Origin: Fretibacter sp964410285
GTDB taxonomy: Bacteria > Pseudomonadota > Alphaproteobacteria > Caulobacterales > Maricaulaceae
Assembly (NCBI GenBank): GCA_964410285.1
Contig: CAYPFR010000004.1
Coordinates: 1-64,000 of the forward strand
Reading direction: 5' to 3'
DNA: 64,000 bases
In this document: positions 1 through 8,387 of the stretch, piece after piece
Layout of the letters: each line of letters begins with the position of its first letter
How positions within the stretch are numbered: the stretch's first letter is position 1
The notes under the pieces: generated by a model
Told to the model about the DNA's origin: nothing
The model's input: the letters and a program-made list of their open reading frames with translations, nothing else
Databases searched by the model: none
Translations under genes and position numbers: made by a program

Positions 1-2
1 CC

Positions 3-56
3 CGTAACCTCGGTGCCATACACCTCGGCGCCGATAATACAGACATGTTCGTCTAA
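3..56 (+). CDS. C-terminal tail of an upstream gene (partial)
   Basis: A plus-strand frame is open from the left edge and ends in TAA at 54-56; the A of that stop is the first base of the hsaD ATG (TAATG coupling). The same coupling recurs in this locus at 5522, 21918 and 29576, so an upstream gene of the same operon is likely. The 17 visible residues are too few to identify it. In known steroid loci HsaA/HsaB or KstD-type genes sit here, but nothing in the tail shows that. A minus-strand frame is also open across these bases, so the strand is not certain. Confidence 0.35.
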   Translation, partial: RNLGAIHLGADNTDMFV

Positions 57-886
57 TGACGGTTGAAAACGGCCCGCCAGAAGGCCGGTATGTGCAAGCA
101 GGGCCTATTCGCATGCATTACCTCGAATATGGCGAAGGAACGGGTCCTGCACTTGTTTTTTTGCACGGCTCGGGTCCGGGCAACAGCGCATGGGCAAATT
201 TTCGGCAAAATAGGGACGCTTTTGCCGCCGCTGGATACCGGGTGTTGATGCCTGACATGATCGGTTTTGGTTATAGCGACAAACCGCTTGATTTAGGTGA
301 TTACACCCTTTCCCTCTTTTGCGACACGCTTATGGCGGGATTAAGCGCGATGAACGTGGAACGCTGTAGCTTTATTGGCAATTCGCTGGGGGGCGGCGTG
401 GCAGTGCAAATTGCGCTGGATCATCCCGAGTTTGTCGAGAAGTTGATTTTAATGGGACCGGGGTGCCTTGAACCTCAAGAGGCTTATTGGGGCATGCCCG
501 GAATTGCAAAAATGATGGAGGCCAATAAGGCAGGCATGAGCAAAGATACGCAGGGACAAATCATGCGGCTTTTCACGTATGATGCTCGGCATGTCACACA
601 AGAGCTGATTGATATGCGCTGGGCGATTGCGCAGGGGCAGCCAAAAGAAGTTCTAACGACGATGAAAACGCCCGAGCTTGGCTCTCGGATGACAGAATTG
701 ACCTGCCCTATCCTGACTTTTTGGGGCGCAAATGATGAATTCATGCCGCCCCAAGGTAAGGAAAAATGCCTCAAGGCAAATGATCACTCCCGGCTGATTG
801 AAGTCAATGCCTGCGGGCATTGGGTTATGATTGAACACGCGCGCATGTTCAATGCCGTCTCACTTGATTTTTTGAGGCACGACTAA
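56..886 (+). CDS. hsaD: HsaD-like meta-cleavage product hydrolase
   Basis: Alpha/beta-hydrolase of 276 residues. In the steroid pathway HsaD hydrolyses the C-C bond of the ring-cleaved secosteroid (4,9-DSHA), releasing the A-ring fragment and HIP (DOHNAA) in the cytosol. Visible are the oxyanion loop HGSGPG (37-42), the nucleophile elbow GNSLGGG with Ser110, Asp227 in WGAND and His255 in CGHW, a complete triad in meta-cleavage-hydrolase order. Length is usual for the family. The ATG overlaps an upstream stop. HsaC follows directly, as in actinobacterial hsa operons. The steroid assignment over other aromatic meta-cleavage hydrolases rests on the neighbours. Confidence 0.85.
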   Translation: MTVENGPPEGRYVQAGPIRMHYLEYGEGTGPALVFLHGSGPGNSAWANFRQNRDAFAAAGYRVLMPDMIGFGYSDKPLDLGDYTLSLFCDTLMAGLSAMNVERCSFIGNSLGGGVAVQIALDHPEFVEKLILMGPGCLEPQEAYWGMPGIAKMMEANKAGMSKDTQGQIMRLFTYDARHVTQELIDMRWAIAQGQPKEVLTTMKTPELGSRMTELTCPILTFWGANDEFMPPQGKEKCLKANDHSRLIEVNACGHWVMIEHARMFNAVSLDFLRHD

Positions 887-979
887 TGCGGTCCAGAAGA
901 GAGTGATTGTGAAAATTGCGCATAAAGATATGCGGGCCAATATTGTGCTTGGCGGGCAAAAACGAAAAGGAAACTAGTC

Positions 980-1879
980 ATGGGTGTTGCAAATTTAGGT
1001 TATGTCATTTTGGAAATGCAGGACCCGGCGGGATGGGCGACGTTTGCGAAATCCGTATTAGGGTTTGGCACTTCAAAGTCTTACGGGGAGAAGGGGGCTA
1101 AATACCTGCGCATGGATAAGGCACCTTTTAGGTATATGATCCGTAAAGGGGAGACAGATAGATTTGTCGCAGGCGGTTATCAGATGTCATCAAAGAAAGC
1201 CTTTGAGGAGCAGATCAAAGTGCTTGAGCAAAAGAAAGTGCCGGTCTCGCGCGGTTCAGATAAGGAAGCGCGCCACCGCGCCGTAAAAGCGCTGGCACGT
1301 TTTCATGACCCTTCCGGCAATGAGGTCGAGATATTTTATGGCCGCGAGACGGGAAGCGCTTTTACGCCCGGACACGGGATTAGATCCTTTAAAACGGGAA
1401 AAATGGGCCTTGGTCATATGGTTTTGCCCGCGCCGGAAAATAAGAAGACGATTGAGTTTTATCGAAAAATCATGGGATTTGGCGTCTCGGATGATCTCAC
1501 TTTGCCGGCCTTTGCGCCCGGCATGCCCAAGCAGCGGGTATATTTTATGCATGCGGATAATCCGCGCCACCACACTCTCGGGCTTTATAATTTTCCTAAT
1601 CCGACTGGCGTCATCCACCTCATGGCGGAGATGGGGAGCATTGATGAGGTCGGCATGTGTATGGACCGCGTCAAGGCCGCCGGTCTGCATATCTTTGCCT
1701 CACTTGGGCGTCACGCCAATGACCATATGGTCAGCTTTTATTTCTTCGCCCCGGGCGGTATCGGATTTGAAGTTGGCTATGAAGGCAAACAAATCAAAGA
1801 CTGGTCACGCTATAAGCCAACAAAATCAAAAATTGGCGATCTCTGGGGTCATGAATATGACTTTCCAGTCGTAGGATAA
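980..1879 (+). CDS. hsaC: HsaC-like extradiol catechol dioxygenase
   Basis: Two-domain vicinal-oxygen-chelate (type I extradiol) dioxygenase, 299 residues. HsaC cleaves the catecholic A ring of 3,4-DHSA next to the hydroxyls using Fe(II) and O2. The iron ligands fall where BphC/HsaC enzymes have them: His146 (GLGHM), His213 (VIHLMAE) and Glu264 (GFEVGYEG). The second-shell His198, His245 and Tyr254 are also present. The ATG follows AAAGGA at a suitable distance. It supplies the substrate of the HsaD hydrolase encoded just upstream. The 93-bp gap between them holds no recognisable gene or terminator. Specificity for steroid catechols is inferred from context. Confidence 0.88.
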   Translation: MGVANLGYVILEMQDPAGWATFAKSVLGFGTSKSYGEKGAKYLRMDKAPFRYMIRKGETDRFVAGGYQMSSKKAFEEQIKVLEQKKVPVSRGSDKEARHRAVKALARFHDPSGNEVEIFYGRETGSAFTPGHGIRSFKTGKMGLGHMVLPAPENKKTIEFYRKIMGFGVSDDLTLPAFAPGMPKQRVYFMHADNPRHHTLGLYNFPNPTGVIHLMAEMGSIDEVGMCMDRVKAAGLHIFASLGRHANDHMVSFYFFAPGGIGFEVGYEGKQIKDWSRYKPTKSKIGDLWGHEYDFPVVG

Positions 1880-1885
1880 TCACCC

Positions 1886-2764
1886 ATGAGTTACCCCACC
1901 ATTGATAAGCGCATGAGCGCCGCAGACATCGCCGCTCAGATTAAAGATGGCATGACCATTGGTATCGGCGGTTGGGGTGCGCGGCGTAAGCCTATGGCGC
2001 TTATCCGCGAGATTGTGAAATCCGATGTAAAGGATTTGACCATTGCTTCTTACGGCGGCTGTGATGTGGGAATGCTGGCAAGCGCTGGAAAGATCAAAAA
2101 GCTGATTTTCGGATTTGTTTCACTTGATGTGATTCCGCTGGAAGCGCATTTTCGCCGCGCCAGATCAGCGGGCGAATTTGAGGTTATGGAGGTTGACGAA
2201 GGCATGTTTCAGCTTGGCCTAAAGGCGGCCGCTCAAAACCTTGATTTTCTTCCCTGTCTTGCGGGGCTTGGGACCGATGTATTGACCCATAATCCTGATA
2301 TCAAAGTGATCCAAAGCCCCTATAGCGAGGACCATTATGTCGCCATGCCCGCGATCAAGCTCGATGTTGCGCTCTGCCATGTGTCCGAAGCTGATAAGCT
2401 GGGCAATAGCTACATTGGCGGCCCGGACCCGTTCTTTGATGAATGGTTCTGCCGCGCAGCGGATAAGGCGTTTTTGACCACGGAAGCGTTGGTTGAAACT
2501 GCCGCCTTTGATGATGATCACAAAATCATGCGCATGCCGATTGAGCGCAGCCTTGTTCGCGGCGTTGCCGAGGTTCCGCTTGGCGCGCACCCGACCAGTA
2601 GCGGCCCTGATTACGGCATAGATGTTGCTCACCTTAAAGCCTATTCTGCGGCAGCAAAAGAGGGCTGGAGTGATTACGCCGCCAAGTTTATACATACGGA
2701 TGATTACGTGAATTCCGTCGGGGGAGCGCCCCATATTCGCGCCCTGCCATTGCCGGTATTTTAG
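1886..2764 (+). CDS. ipdA: IpdA, ring-opening CoA-hydrolase alpha subunit
   Basis: Class I CoA-transferase fold alpha subunit, 292 residues. With IpdB it forms a hydrolase that opens the last steroid ring in COCHEA-CoA during HIP degradation rather than transferring CoA. The N-terminal glycine-rich stretch (TIGIGGWG, about 24-31) and the EVDEGMF segment (102-108) are typical; a glutamate in this DEGM segment (Glu105 here) is the residue reported as essential in the mycobacterial enzyme, as far as I recall. It starts 6 nt after hsaC and is followed 9 nt later by ipdB behind a GGAGG-type site, so the subunits are co-translated. Confidence 0.9.
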   Translation: MSYPTIDKRMSAADIAAQIKDGMTIGIGGWGARRKPMALIREIVKSDVKDLTIASYGGCDVGMLASAGKIKKLIFGFVSLDVIPLEAHFRRARSAGEFEVMEVDEGMFQLGLKAAAQNLDFLPCLAGLGTDVLTHNPDIKVIQSPYSEDHYVAMPAIKLDVALCHVSEADKLGNSYIGGPDPFFDEWFCRAADKAFLTTEALVETAAFDDDHKIMRMPIERSLVRGVAEVPLGAHPTSSGPDYGIDVAHLKAYSAAAKEGWSDYAAKFIHTDDYVNSVGGAPHIRALPLPVF

Positions 2765-2773
2765 GAGGATATT

Positions 2774-3565
2774 ATGACACGCTTCTCCTTAGCTGAGCTG
2801 TGTATTTGCGCGGGTGCGGATATATTTAAGACCGAAACGCCCGAAGTCTTCGCGACCGTGATCGGGCTCGTGCCGCGCCTCGCGGGGTCTTTGGCCAAGA
2901 AAACATTTCTGCCCGGCCTCATGATGAGCGACGGTGAATATTACTTTGCCGCCGAGCCGGTTCCCGTAGGCAATCGAGGCGGCTATAGCCCAAAAAAGGA
3001 AGGCCGTATCGGTTATGAGCGCGTCTTTGATCTTATACCCAAAGGTAACCGCCATGCTTTTGTCGGGCCCGTGCAGGTCGACAGATTTGGGCAAATGAAT
3101 TTGTCCTGTATTGGTGAGTATGCCGCGCCCAAAGTGACTATGTTGGGTGTACGCGGGCTTCCGGGCAATACGGTCAATAATCGCACGTCCATGTTCTTTG
3201 GCAATCATACAAAACGGGCCTTTGTCCCTGGCGAGGTCGATATGGTCAGTGGAGCCGGCTATAATCCTGCGCGTTATCCCGGTAGGCGATATCCGCGGGG
3301 GTTGGATCATCGACGTATTATCACTAATCTTTGTGTTCTTGATTTTGAGGGCCCGGATCATGCAATCCGCGTGCGTTCGCTTCACCCGGGGGTGAGCTTT
3401 GAGGAAGTACAGGGTAATACCGGATTTGAACTCATCAGGCCCAAGGGCCTTTCAGAGACCGCTGCGCCAACCTCAGAGCAGCTTGACATTATCGCCGAGC
3501 TTGATCCGCATAATTTACGAGCCGAAATATTCAAAGATAACCCCGCAGGGCGGAGAGCCGCATGA
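2774..3565 (+). CDS. ipdB: IpdB, ring-opening CoA-hydrolase beta subunit
   Basis: Beta subunit of the IpdAB hydrolase, 263 residues, slightly longer than the roughly 250 of actinobacterial IpdB. It has the class I CoA-transferase beta fold: an N-terminal CAGAD motif, a central VGPVQVDRFGQMN strand-turn and an EYAAPK segment. The SENG-type catalytic motif of true CoA-transferases is absent, in line with IpdAB acting as a C-C hydrolase. ATG at 2774 is preceded by TAGGAGGATATT, a strong ribosome site overlapping the ipdA stop. The stop overlaps the next gene's start by 4 nt. Confidence 0.88.
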   Translation: MTRFSLAELCICAGADIFKTETPEVFATVIGLVPRLAGSLAKKTFLPGLMMSDGEYYFAAEPVPVGNRGGYSPKKEGRIGYERVFDLIPKGNRHAFVGPVQVDRFGQMNLSCIGEYAAPKVTMLGVRGLPGNTVNNRTSMFFGNHTKRAFVPGEVDMVSGAGYNPARYPGRRYPRGLDHRRIITNLCVLDFEGPDHAIRVRSLHPGVSFEEVQGNTGFELIRPKGLSETAAPTSEQLDIIAELDPHNLRAEIFKDNPAGRRAA

Positions 3566-4464
3566 GCCATGAAACCGTACCCAAAACGCCTGCTGACATC
3601 GTCTATGAGGAAGATAGCCCGGTCTTATACGAGGCCGCGGGCGGGATTGCATATCTCACGCTGAACCGCGTGAAATATCATAATAGCCAGAATAGCCAGA
3701 TGCTTTATGCTCTAGATGATGCCTTTTTTCGGGCCACTGGGGATGATGCGGTGAAGGTGATTGTGCTGCGCGCCAATGGCAAGCATTTCTCTGCTGGCCA
3801 TGACATTGGTACGCCCGGACGGGATTTTCATGAGGGTCGAGATGACCGCAGGTCCATGAATTACAACCATGATAACAAACCGGGCGCGGAAAAAGCCTAT
3901 GTCCGGGAGCAGGAAGTGTATCTCGAATTTTGCCGCCGCTGGCGCGCTGTCCCCAAGCCTACTATCGCGCAAGTGCACAAGGGCTGCATTGCGGGCGGGC
4001 TAATGCTGGCGTGGGTGTGTGATTTGATCGTTGCATCTGATGACGCGTTTTTCCAAGATCCTGTTGTGCAAATGGGCTTTCCGGGGGTGGAGTATTTTGC
4101 CCATCCCTTTGAGCTAAACGTGCGCCAAGCCAAAGAATTTTTGCTGCTGGGTGAGCGCTGGAGCGCGGAGCGTGTTCTTGCGGCGGGTATGATCAACAAA
4201 GTTGTCCCGCGCGCTGAGCTTGAGGCGGCCGTGCGGGCTTGGGCCGAAAAAATTTCGGTCCAGCCCCGCCTTGCGATGGCGCTAACAAAACAGGCCTGCA
4301 ACCATATTGAAGATTTACAAGGCAAACGCAGCGGTATGGATATGGTCTTTGGCTATCATCATTTTGCCCATGCCAATAATACTTTGGTCAAGGGGGATTA
4401 CATCGCAGGATTTGACGGAAAGAAAATGGCAGAACGCAACCGTAAAAAGGAAGAGAAAGACTGA
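3562..4464 (+). CDS. crotonase-family protein lacking both hydratase glutamates
   Basis: Enoyl-CoA hydratase/isomerase superfamily, 300 residues with about 20 extra at the N-terminus and an Arg/Lys/Glu-rich tail. The oxyanion loop is present (GKHFSAGHDI, about 73-82). At the two positions holding catalytic glutamates in standard hydratases it has Met148 (IAGGLMLA) and Val168 (QDPVVQMG). A simple hydration role is therefore unlikely; isomerase, hydrolase or C-C lyase chemistry on a CoA ester is possible. It starts inside the ipdB stop (ATGA overlap) and its TGA shares a base with the ipdC ATG, so it belongs to the HIP operon. I cannot assign the step. Confidence 0.75.
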   Translation: MSHETVPKTPADIVYEEDSPVLYEAAGGIAYLTLNRVKYHNSQNSQMLYALDDAFFRATGDDAVKVIVLRANGKHFSAGHDIGTPGRDFHEGRDDRRSMNYNHDNKPGAEKAYVREQEVYLEFCRRWRAVPKPTIAQVHKGCIAGGLMLAWVCDLIVASDDAFFQDPVVQMGFPGVEYFAHPFELNVRQAKEFLLLGERWSAERVLAAGMINKVVPRAELEAAVRAWAEKISVQPRLAMALTKQACNHIEDLQGKRSGMDMVFGYHHFAHANNTLVKGDYIAGFDGKKMAERNRKKEEKD

Positions 4465-5522
4465 TGCACCGCGCGCTGAAAACGCCGCTCACCGAGGCGC
4501 TTGGCTGCGAGGTCCCTGTGATCCAAACTGCCATGGGGTGGGTCGCCACAAGTGAGCTGGTCAGCGCCTCAATTAAAGCGGGAGCTTTTGGTTTTCTTGC
4601 CGCCGCCGTCATGACACCCGAAGAATGCGAATCCGAGATTAAGGCAATTAAATCGGCTAGTGATAAACCCTTTGGTGTCAACATTCACGCCTTTCAGCAA
4701 GGCGTTGATAAGATTATAGATATTTGCATAGATTATGATGTTGCGGCATTGTCTTATGGGCGCGGGCCATCGCCAAAAATCGTTGAAAAAGTCAAGGCTG
4801 CAGGGCTGAAATGTGTGCCGACCATCGGCGCAGCAAAACATGCGCCTAAGGCTGTAAAAATGGGCGCGGATATTCTTGTATGCCAAGGGCAAGAAGGCGG
4901 CGGCCATACGGGCTACACGCCGACATGGCTTTTGCTGGCGCAGGTGTTGGACGAAAATTTGGGAGTGCCCGTTGTGGCTTGCGGCGGTTTTAAGGACGGT
5001 CGAGGATTGGCGGCGGCGCTGACGTTTGGTGCGGACGGTATCGCGATGGGCACGCGGTTTATGATGAGTGCAGATAGCCCAACGCCCGAGGTAACCAAGG
5101 CACAATATCTTTCGGCCGAGGTAACGAGAATACCGGTCTCCACAAAACTGGATGGCCTGCCGCAGCGCATGGTGATGAACGAGTTTTTGGCTGATCTTGA
5201 AAAATCATCCAAGGCGGGCATGTTAATGCGCGCTGTGCAAAATGGATTTAAGTATAAAGCCCAGACCGGCATGAGTATGATGCAAACCCTAAAGGCCGCA
5301 TGGGGCATGGCGAGAACAACGGAAATGACTCTTGGGCAGACCATGATGGCGGGGAATGCACCGATCATTATTCAAAAAGCTATGGTCGAAGGGAAACCCG
5401 CTGAGGGCGTATTGCCGAGCGGGCAGGTCGCCGGTATTATTGACGATTTGCCAAGCTGTGAGGCGCTAATTGGAGCGATCATTGATGAGGCGCAGGCCCA
5501 TCTGAAACGGGTGGAGGGATAA
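4464..5522 (+). CDS. ipdC: IpdC, FMN-dependent nitronate-monooxygenase-like reductase
   Basis: TIM-barrel flavoprotein of the nitronate monooxygenase/2-nitropropane dioxygenase family, 352 residues. IpdC reduces a HIP-derived unsaturated CoA intermediate before ring opening in actinobacteria. The N-terminal QTAMGWVA segment, the GGGHTG loop (about 147-152), ACGGFKDGRG (about 173-182) and GIAMGTRF phosphate-binding strand are those of an FMN barrel. Its place between ipdAB and echA20, with stop-start overlaps on both sides, matches the mycobacterial HIP cluster and sets it apart from true nitronate monooxygenases. Confidence 0.85.
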   Translation: MHRALKTPLTEALGCEVPVIQTAMGWVATSELVSASIKAGAFGFLAAAVMTPEECESEIKAIKSASDKPFGVNIHAFQQGVDKIIDICIDYDVAALSYGRGPSPKIVEKVKAAGLKCVPTIGAAKHAPKAVKMGADILVCQGQEGGGHTGYTPTWLLLAQVLDENLGVPVVACGGFKDGRGLAAALTFGADGIAMGTRFMMSADSPTPEVTKAQYLSAEVTRIPVSTKLDGLPQRMVMNEFLADLEKSSKAGMLMRAVQNGFKYKAQTGMSMMQTLKAAWGMARTTEMTLGQTMMAGNAPIIIQKAMVEGKPAEGVLPSGQVAGIIDDLPSCEALIGAIIDEAQAHLKRVEG

Positions 5523-6280
5523 TGCCAATCCATACAAATATAGACAATTCAATTGCCGAACTTGTGCTGGATTTCCCACCGGTAAATGCCTTGAACAGCC
5601 AAACATGGAATGAGCTGCCGGGACTTATAACCGATCTTGGGCGGCGCCGTGATGTAAAGGTAATTTTGATCCGCGCGGAAGGAAAAGGTTTTTGCGCGGG
5701 CGTTGACATAAAGGAGCTTGCCAATGATAGCTCGGCGATTGTTGGCGTTAACAGCGGAAATTTTGAGACAGGTAAGGCAATCCACCACTGTGAGGTCCCC
5801 GTCATTTGCGCGCCGCATAAGTTTATTATCGGAGGCGGGGTAATCATGTGCGGCGCCGCCGACATTGTGATTGCGAGTGAGGATGCTTATTTCTCATTGC
5901 CAGAAATTGATAGAGGCGCCATGGGCGGAGCGGCTCATTTGCAGCGTATGCTGCCGCTTGCCAAAGTGCGGGCTGCCTTTTTGACAGGCGGAAAAATTCC
6001 AGCTTCCGAGGCATACCGTCTTGGCGGGATTGAAAAAATTGTCCCGCGCGCGGCTTTAGTTGAAACCGCTATGCAATATGCAACCAGCCTTGCAGAAAAA
6101 TCCCGCGAAGCACTGCGCATTGCCAAAAAAGCCCTAAACGGGATTGAACCGCTTGATCTTGAGGCCGCTTACCGTTGGGAGCAGGGCTTTACTTTTGAGA
6201 TGTATATGCATGCGGATAGCCAAAAATCCCGAGATGCCTTTGTCGCGACTGGCAAAGCCGCAGATTTCAAAAAGAAATAG
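5522..6280 (+). CDS. echA20: EchA20-like crotonase (ring D-opening CoA hydrolase)
   Basis: Crotonase-fold protein, 252 residues. It closely resembles mycobacterial EchA20, which hydrolytically opens ring D of HIEC-CoA. Shared signatures include PPVNA near the N-terminus, the oxyanion motif GFCAGVDIKE (about 57-66), FSLPEIDRGAMGGAAHL (about 120-136) and YRWEQGFTFEM near 216-226. Like EchA20 it lacks the first hydratase glutamate (GGGVIM) but keeps the PE pair. The ATG overlaps the ipdC stop (TAATG). Together with IpdC and IpdAB it makes a complete ring C/D-opening set. Confidence 0.87.
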   Translation: MPIHTNIDNSIAELVLDFPPVNALNSQTWNELPGLITDLGRRRDVKVILIRAEGKGFCAGVDIKELANDSSAIVGVNSGNFETGKAIHHCEVPVICAPHKFIIGGGVIMCGAADIVIASEDAYFSLPEIDRGAMGGAAHLQRMLPLAKVRAAFLTGGKIPASEAYRLGGIEKIVPRAALVETAMQYATSLAEKSREALRIAKKALNGIEPLDLEAAYRWEQGFTFEMYMHADSQKSRDAFVATGKAADFKKK

Positions 6281-6285
6281 AGCAA

Positions 6286-7455
6286 GTGGATATTTCCTTC
6301 ACTCCAAAGCAAAAGGCGTTTCGCAGCGAGGTACGAGAGTGGCTTTCGCAACACGTGCCCCAATCACGCCTCCCCAGCTTTGACACGCAGGAAGGCTTTG
6401 AGCTTCACCGGCAGTGGGAGCGCACGCTGGCGGGGGACAATTGGGGAAATGTAAATTGGCCCGCCGAATACGGCGGGCGCGGTCTGGACCTGATTTCATG
6501 GTTGATTTTCGAAGAAGAATACTACCGCGCGGATGCGCCTTTGCGTGTGAGCCAGAACGGAATTTTCTTGCTCGCGCCGACAATAATGGAATTTGGAACT
6601 CAGGCGCAAAAGGCGCGCTTCCTGCCGCCTATGGCATCGGGCGATGAGATTTGGGCGCAAGCGTGGAGCGAGCCGGGAGCGGGGTCAGATATGGCAGCGA
6701 TCCGCACCAAAGCCGTGCGCGATGGTGGTGACTATGTAATCTCGGGTCAAAAAACATGGTCGTCCCGAGCTGTTTTCGCCGATTGGTGCTTTGCCCTTGT
6801 GCGAACGGAAGAGGGAAGTGAACGCCATAAGGGGCTCTCTAAGATTTTGATCCCGCTGAAAAGCAAAGGATTAACCCGCCGGCCTATCGCGCAGCTGGAC
6901 GGCGATCCGGGCTTTGCGGAATTGTTTTTTGATGACGTGCGCGTGCCGGTGGAAAATTTGCTAGGGCCTGAACATGGGGGCTGGGGGGTTGCTATGGCCA
7001 CGGCAGGTTTTGAACGCGGGCTTTTACTGCGCTCGCCCGCCCGTTTTCAGGCGGCCGCCGCACGCCTCGTAAAACTCTACCGCGCGCATGAGCACCGATT
7101 GTCGTCGGGAATTGGAGAGCAGGTTGTTCAGGCATGGATGAATACAGAGCGCTTTTGCGCGGCGACTTACCAGCTGGTCTCGCGTGTGCAAGGCGGGGCG
7201 TCGATAAGCTCGGAGAGCAGCGCAAATAAGCTCTTTTGGTCGGAGATGGATCGTCACATGCACCGTACCGCCATGACAATCATGGGGGCGCAAGCCGAGC
7301 TTGAAGCTGGACTGGACGCAATTGATAATGGCCGCTGGCTCGATGGATATATGTTTTCTCTCGCAGGACCCATTTATGCGGGCACAAATGAAATTCAGCG
7401 AAATATCCTTGCAGAACGTGTACTCGGACTTCCGCGTTCAGGGGAGAGGAAGTAG
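6286..7455 (+). CDS. fadE31: FadE31-like acyl-CoA dehydrogenase
   Basis: FAD-dependent acyl-CoA dehydrogenase, 389 residues, starting at GTG. It matches mycobacterial FadE31 in recognisable stretches: EEEYYRADAP, WAQAWSEPGAGSDMA, GQKTWSSRA, ERGLLLRSPARF and the C-terminal FSLAGPIYAGTNEIQRNI. FadE31 belongs to the HIP degradation regulon and probably introduces a double bond in a CoA-activated ring remnant. The gene starts 5 nt after echA20 and ends 2 nt before a shorter acyl-CoA dehydrogenase, as in heteromeric (alpha2beta2) steroid dehydrogenases that need two different subunits. Confidence 0.82.
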   Translation: MDISFTPKQKAFRSEVREWLSQHVPQSRLPSFDTQEGFELHRQWERTLAGDNWGNVNWPAEYGGRGLDLISWLIFEEEYYRADAPLRVSQNGIFLLAPTIMEFGTQAQKARFLPPMASGDEIWAQAWSEPGAGSDMAAIRTKAVRDGGDYVISGQKTWSSRAVFADWCFALVRTEEGSERHKGLSKILIPLKSKGLTRRPIAQLDGDPGFAELFFDDVRVPVENLLGPEHGGWGVAMATAGFERGLLLRSPARFQAAAARLVKLYRAHEHRLSSGIGEQVVQAWMNTERFCAATYQLVSRVQGGASISSESSANKLFWSEMDRHMHRTAMTIMGAQAELEAGLDAIDNGRWLDGYMFSLAGPIYAGTNEIQRNILAERVLGLPRSGERK

Positions 7456-7457
7456 CC

Positions 7458-8378
7458 ATGGATTTCCGTTTCACAGAAGAACAGCAAGACTTGATCAATG
7501 CCGCCAAAGCCTTTTTTGATGGCGAGAATACGGTTGAGCGCATGCGTAAGTTGGCTGCGGGAGAAGAGGTTGCTGCCCTGTGGCCGCATTTTGGGCAGCT
7601 AGGTCTGCTTGGGATTATGGCCCCTGAAAGCGCAGGCGGTCTGGAGCAGCCCTTGGTGGTGATGACGGGGGTCGCCGAGGCCGCGGGATATGCGGGAGTG
7701 CCCGAGCCATATGTTGAGATTGCGGGGATTACCGTACCTCATGCTGCAAAAGAGGAACTTTCGGGGCAAATCCGCCGCGCGGTAGCTAGCGATTTGCGGC
7801 TGTATATAGACTCCTCCCTTACGGATACGGGTGAAGCCTTGTGTTCTATCGATCCTTTACGAAACTTGGTGAGAGTGCCGGACGCTTATCAGGTCGTTCC
7901 TACACACGGCAGTGAAACAAATACCGAAAGCATCAATTTTCACGGCGCCGTCCTCACAGCCGCGCAATTGATCGGTCTCTCGCAGCGCATGGTGGAAATG
8001 TCGGTCGAATACGCGAAAGACCGGCATCAATTTGGAAAGCCAATCGGCAGCTTCCAAGCGGTTAAGCATCTTCTTTCCAATGTTTACACCCAAATCGAAT
8101 TCACGCGCCCTATCGTTCATTTAGCCGCGATCAAAGGCGGAGCTTCGGTGCACAACGCTAAAGTTTCCGCGATTGATACGGCCATGCTTGCGGCCGAAAC
8201 CGCTATTCAGGTTCACGGCGGAATGGGTTATACTTATGAAGTGGATTTACACCTATTTATGAAACGTGCGTGGGCGCTTTGCGGTGAATGGGGCGACCGC
8301 AATTATCATATGAAAAAATTAGAGGACTATGTTTTGGGGGGCGGCGCAGAGCTTGGCCCCGCACACACATTCGCTTAG
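7458..8378 (+). CDS. small acyl-CoA dehydrogenase subunit (FadE32/FadE33 type)
   Basis: Short acyl-CoA dehydrogenase of 306 residues, well below the 380 or so of homomeric enzymes. It has the N-terminal helical domain (FRFTEEQQDLINAA) and the C-terminal FAD/CoA region (RHQFGKPIGSFQAVKH near 190; QVHGGMGYTYEVDLH near 252), but the middle beta domain is much reduced. Adjacent large and small FadE genes typically encode obligate heterotetramers in steroid catabolism, so FadE31 (2 nt upstream) is its likely partner. FadE32 versus FadE33 orthology cannot be decided by eye. A strong ribosome site (AGGAAGTAGCC) precedes the ATG. Confidence 0.75.
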   Translation: MDFRFTEEQQDLINAAKAFFDGENTVERMRKLAAGEEVAALWPHFGQLGLLGIMAPESAGGLEQPLVVMTGVAEAAGYAGVPEPYVEIAGITVPHAAKEELSGQIRRAVASDLRLYIDSSLTDTGEALCSIDPLRNLVRVPDAYQVVPTHGSETNTESINFHGAVLTAAQLIGLSQRMVEMSVEYAKDRHQFGKPIGSFQAVKHLLSNVYTQIEFTRPIVHLAAIKGGASVHNAKVSAIDTAMLAAETAIQVHGGMGYTYEVDLHLFMKRAWALCGEWGDRNYHMKKLEDYVLGGGAELGPAHTFA

Positions 8379-8387
8379 GAGAGCAAA

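Noticed and set aside
1256..1690. Long minus-strand open frame opposite hsaC
   Set aside because: Antisense to a gene with all catalytic residues; composition follows hsaC codons and there is no ribosome site.
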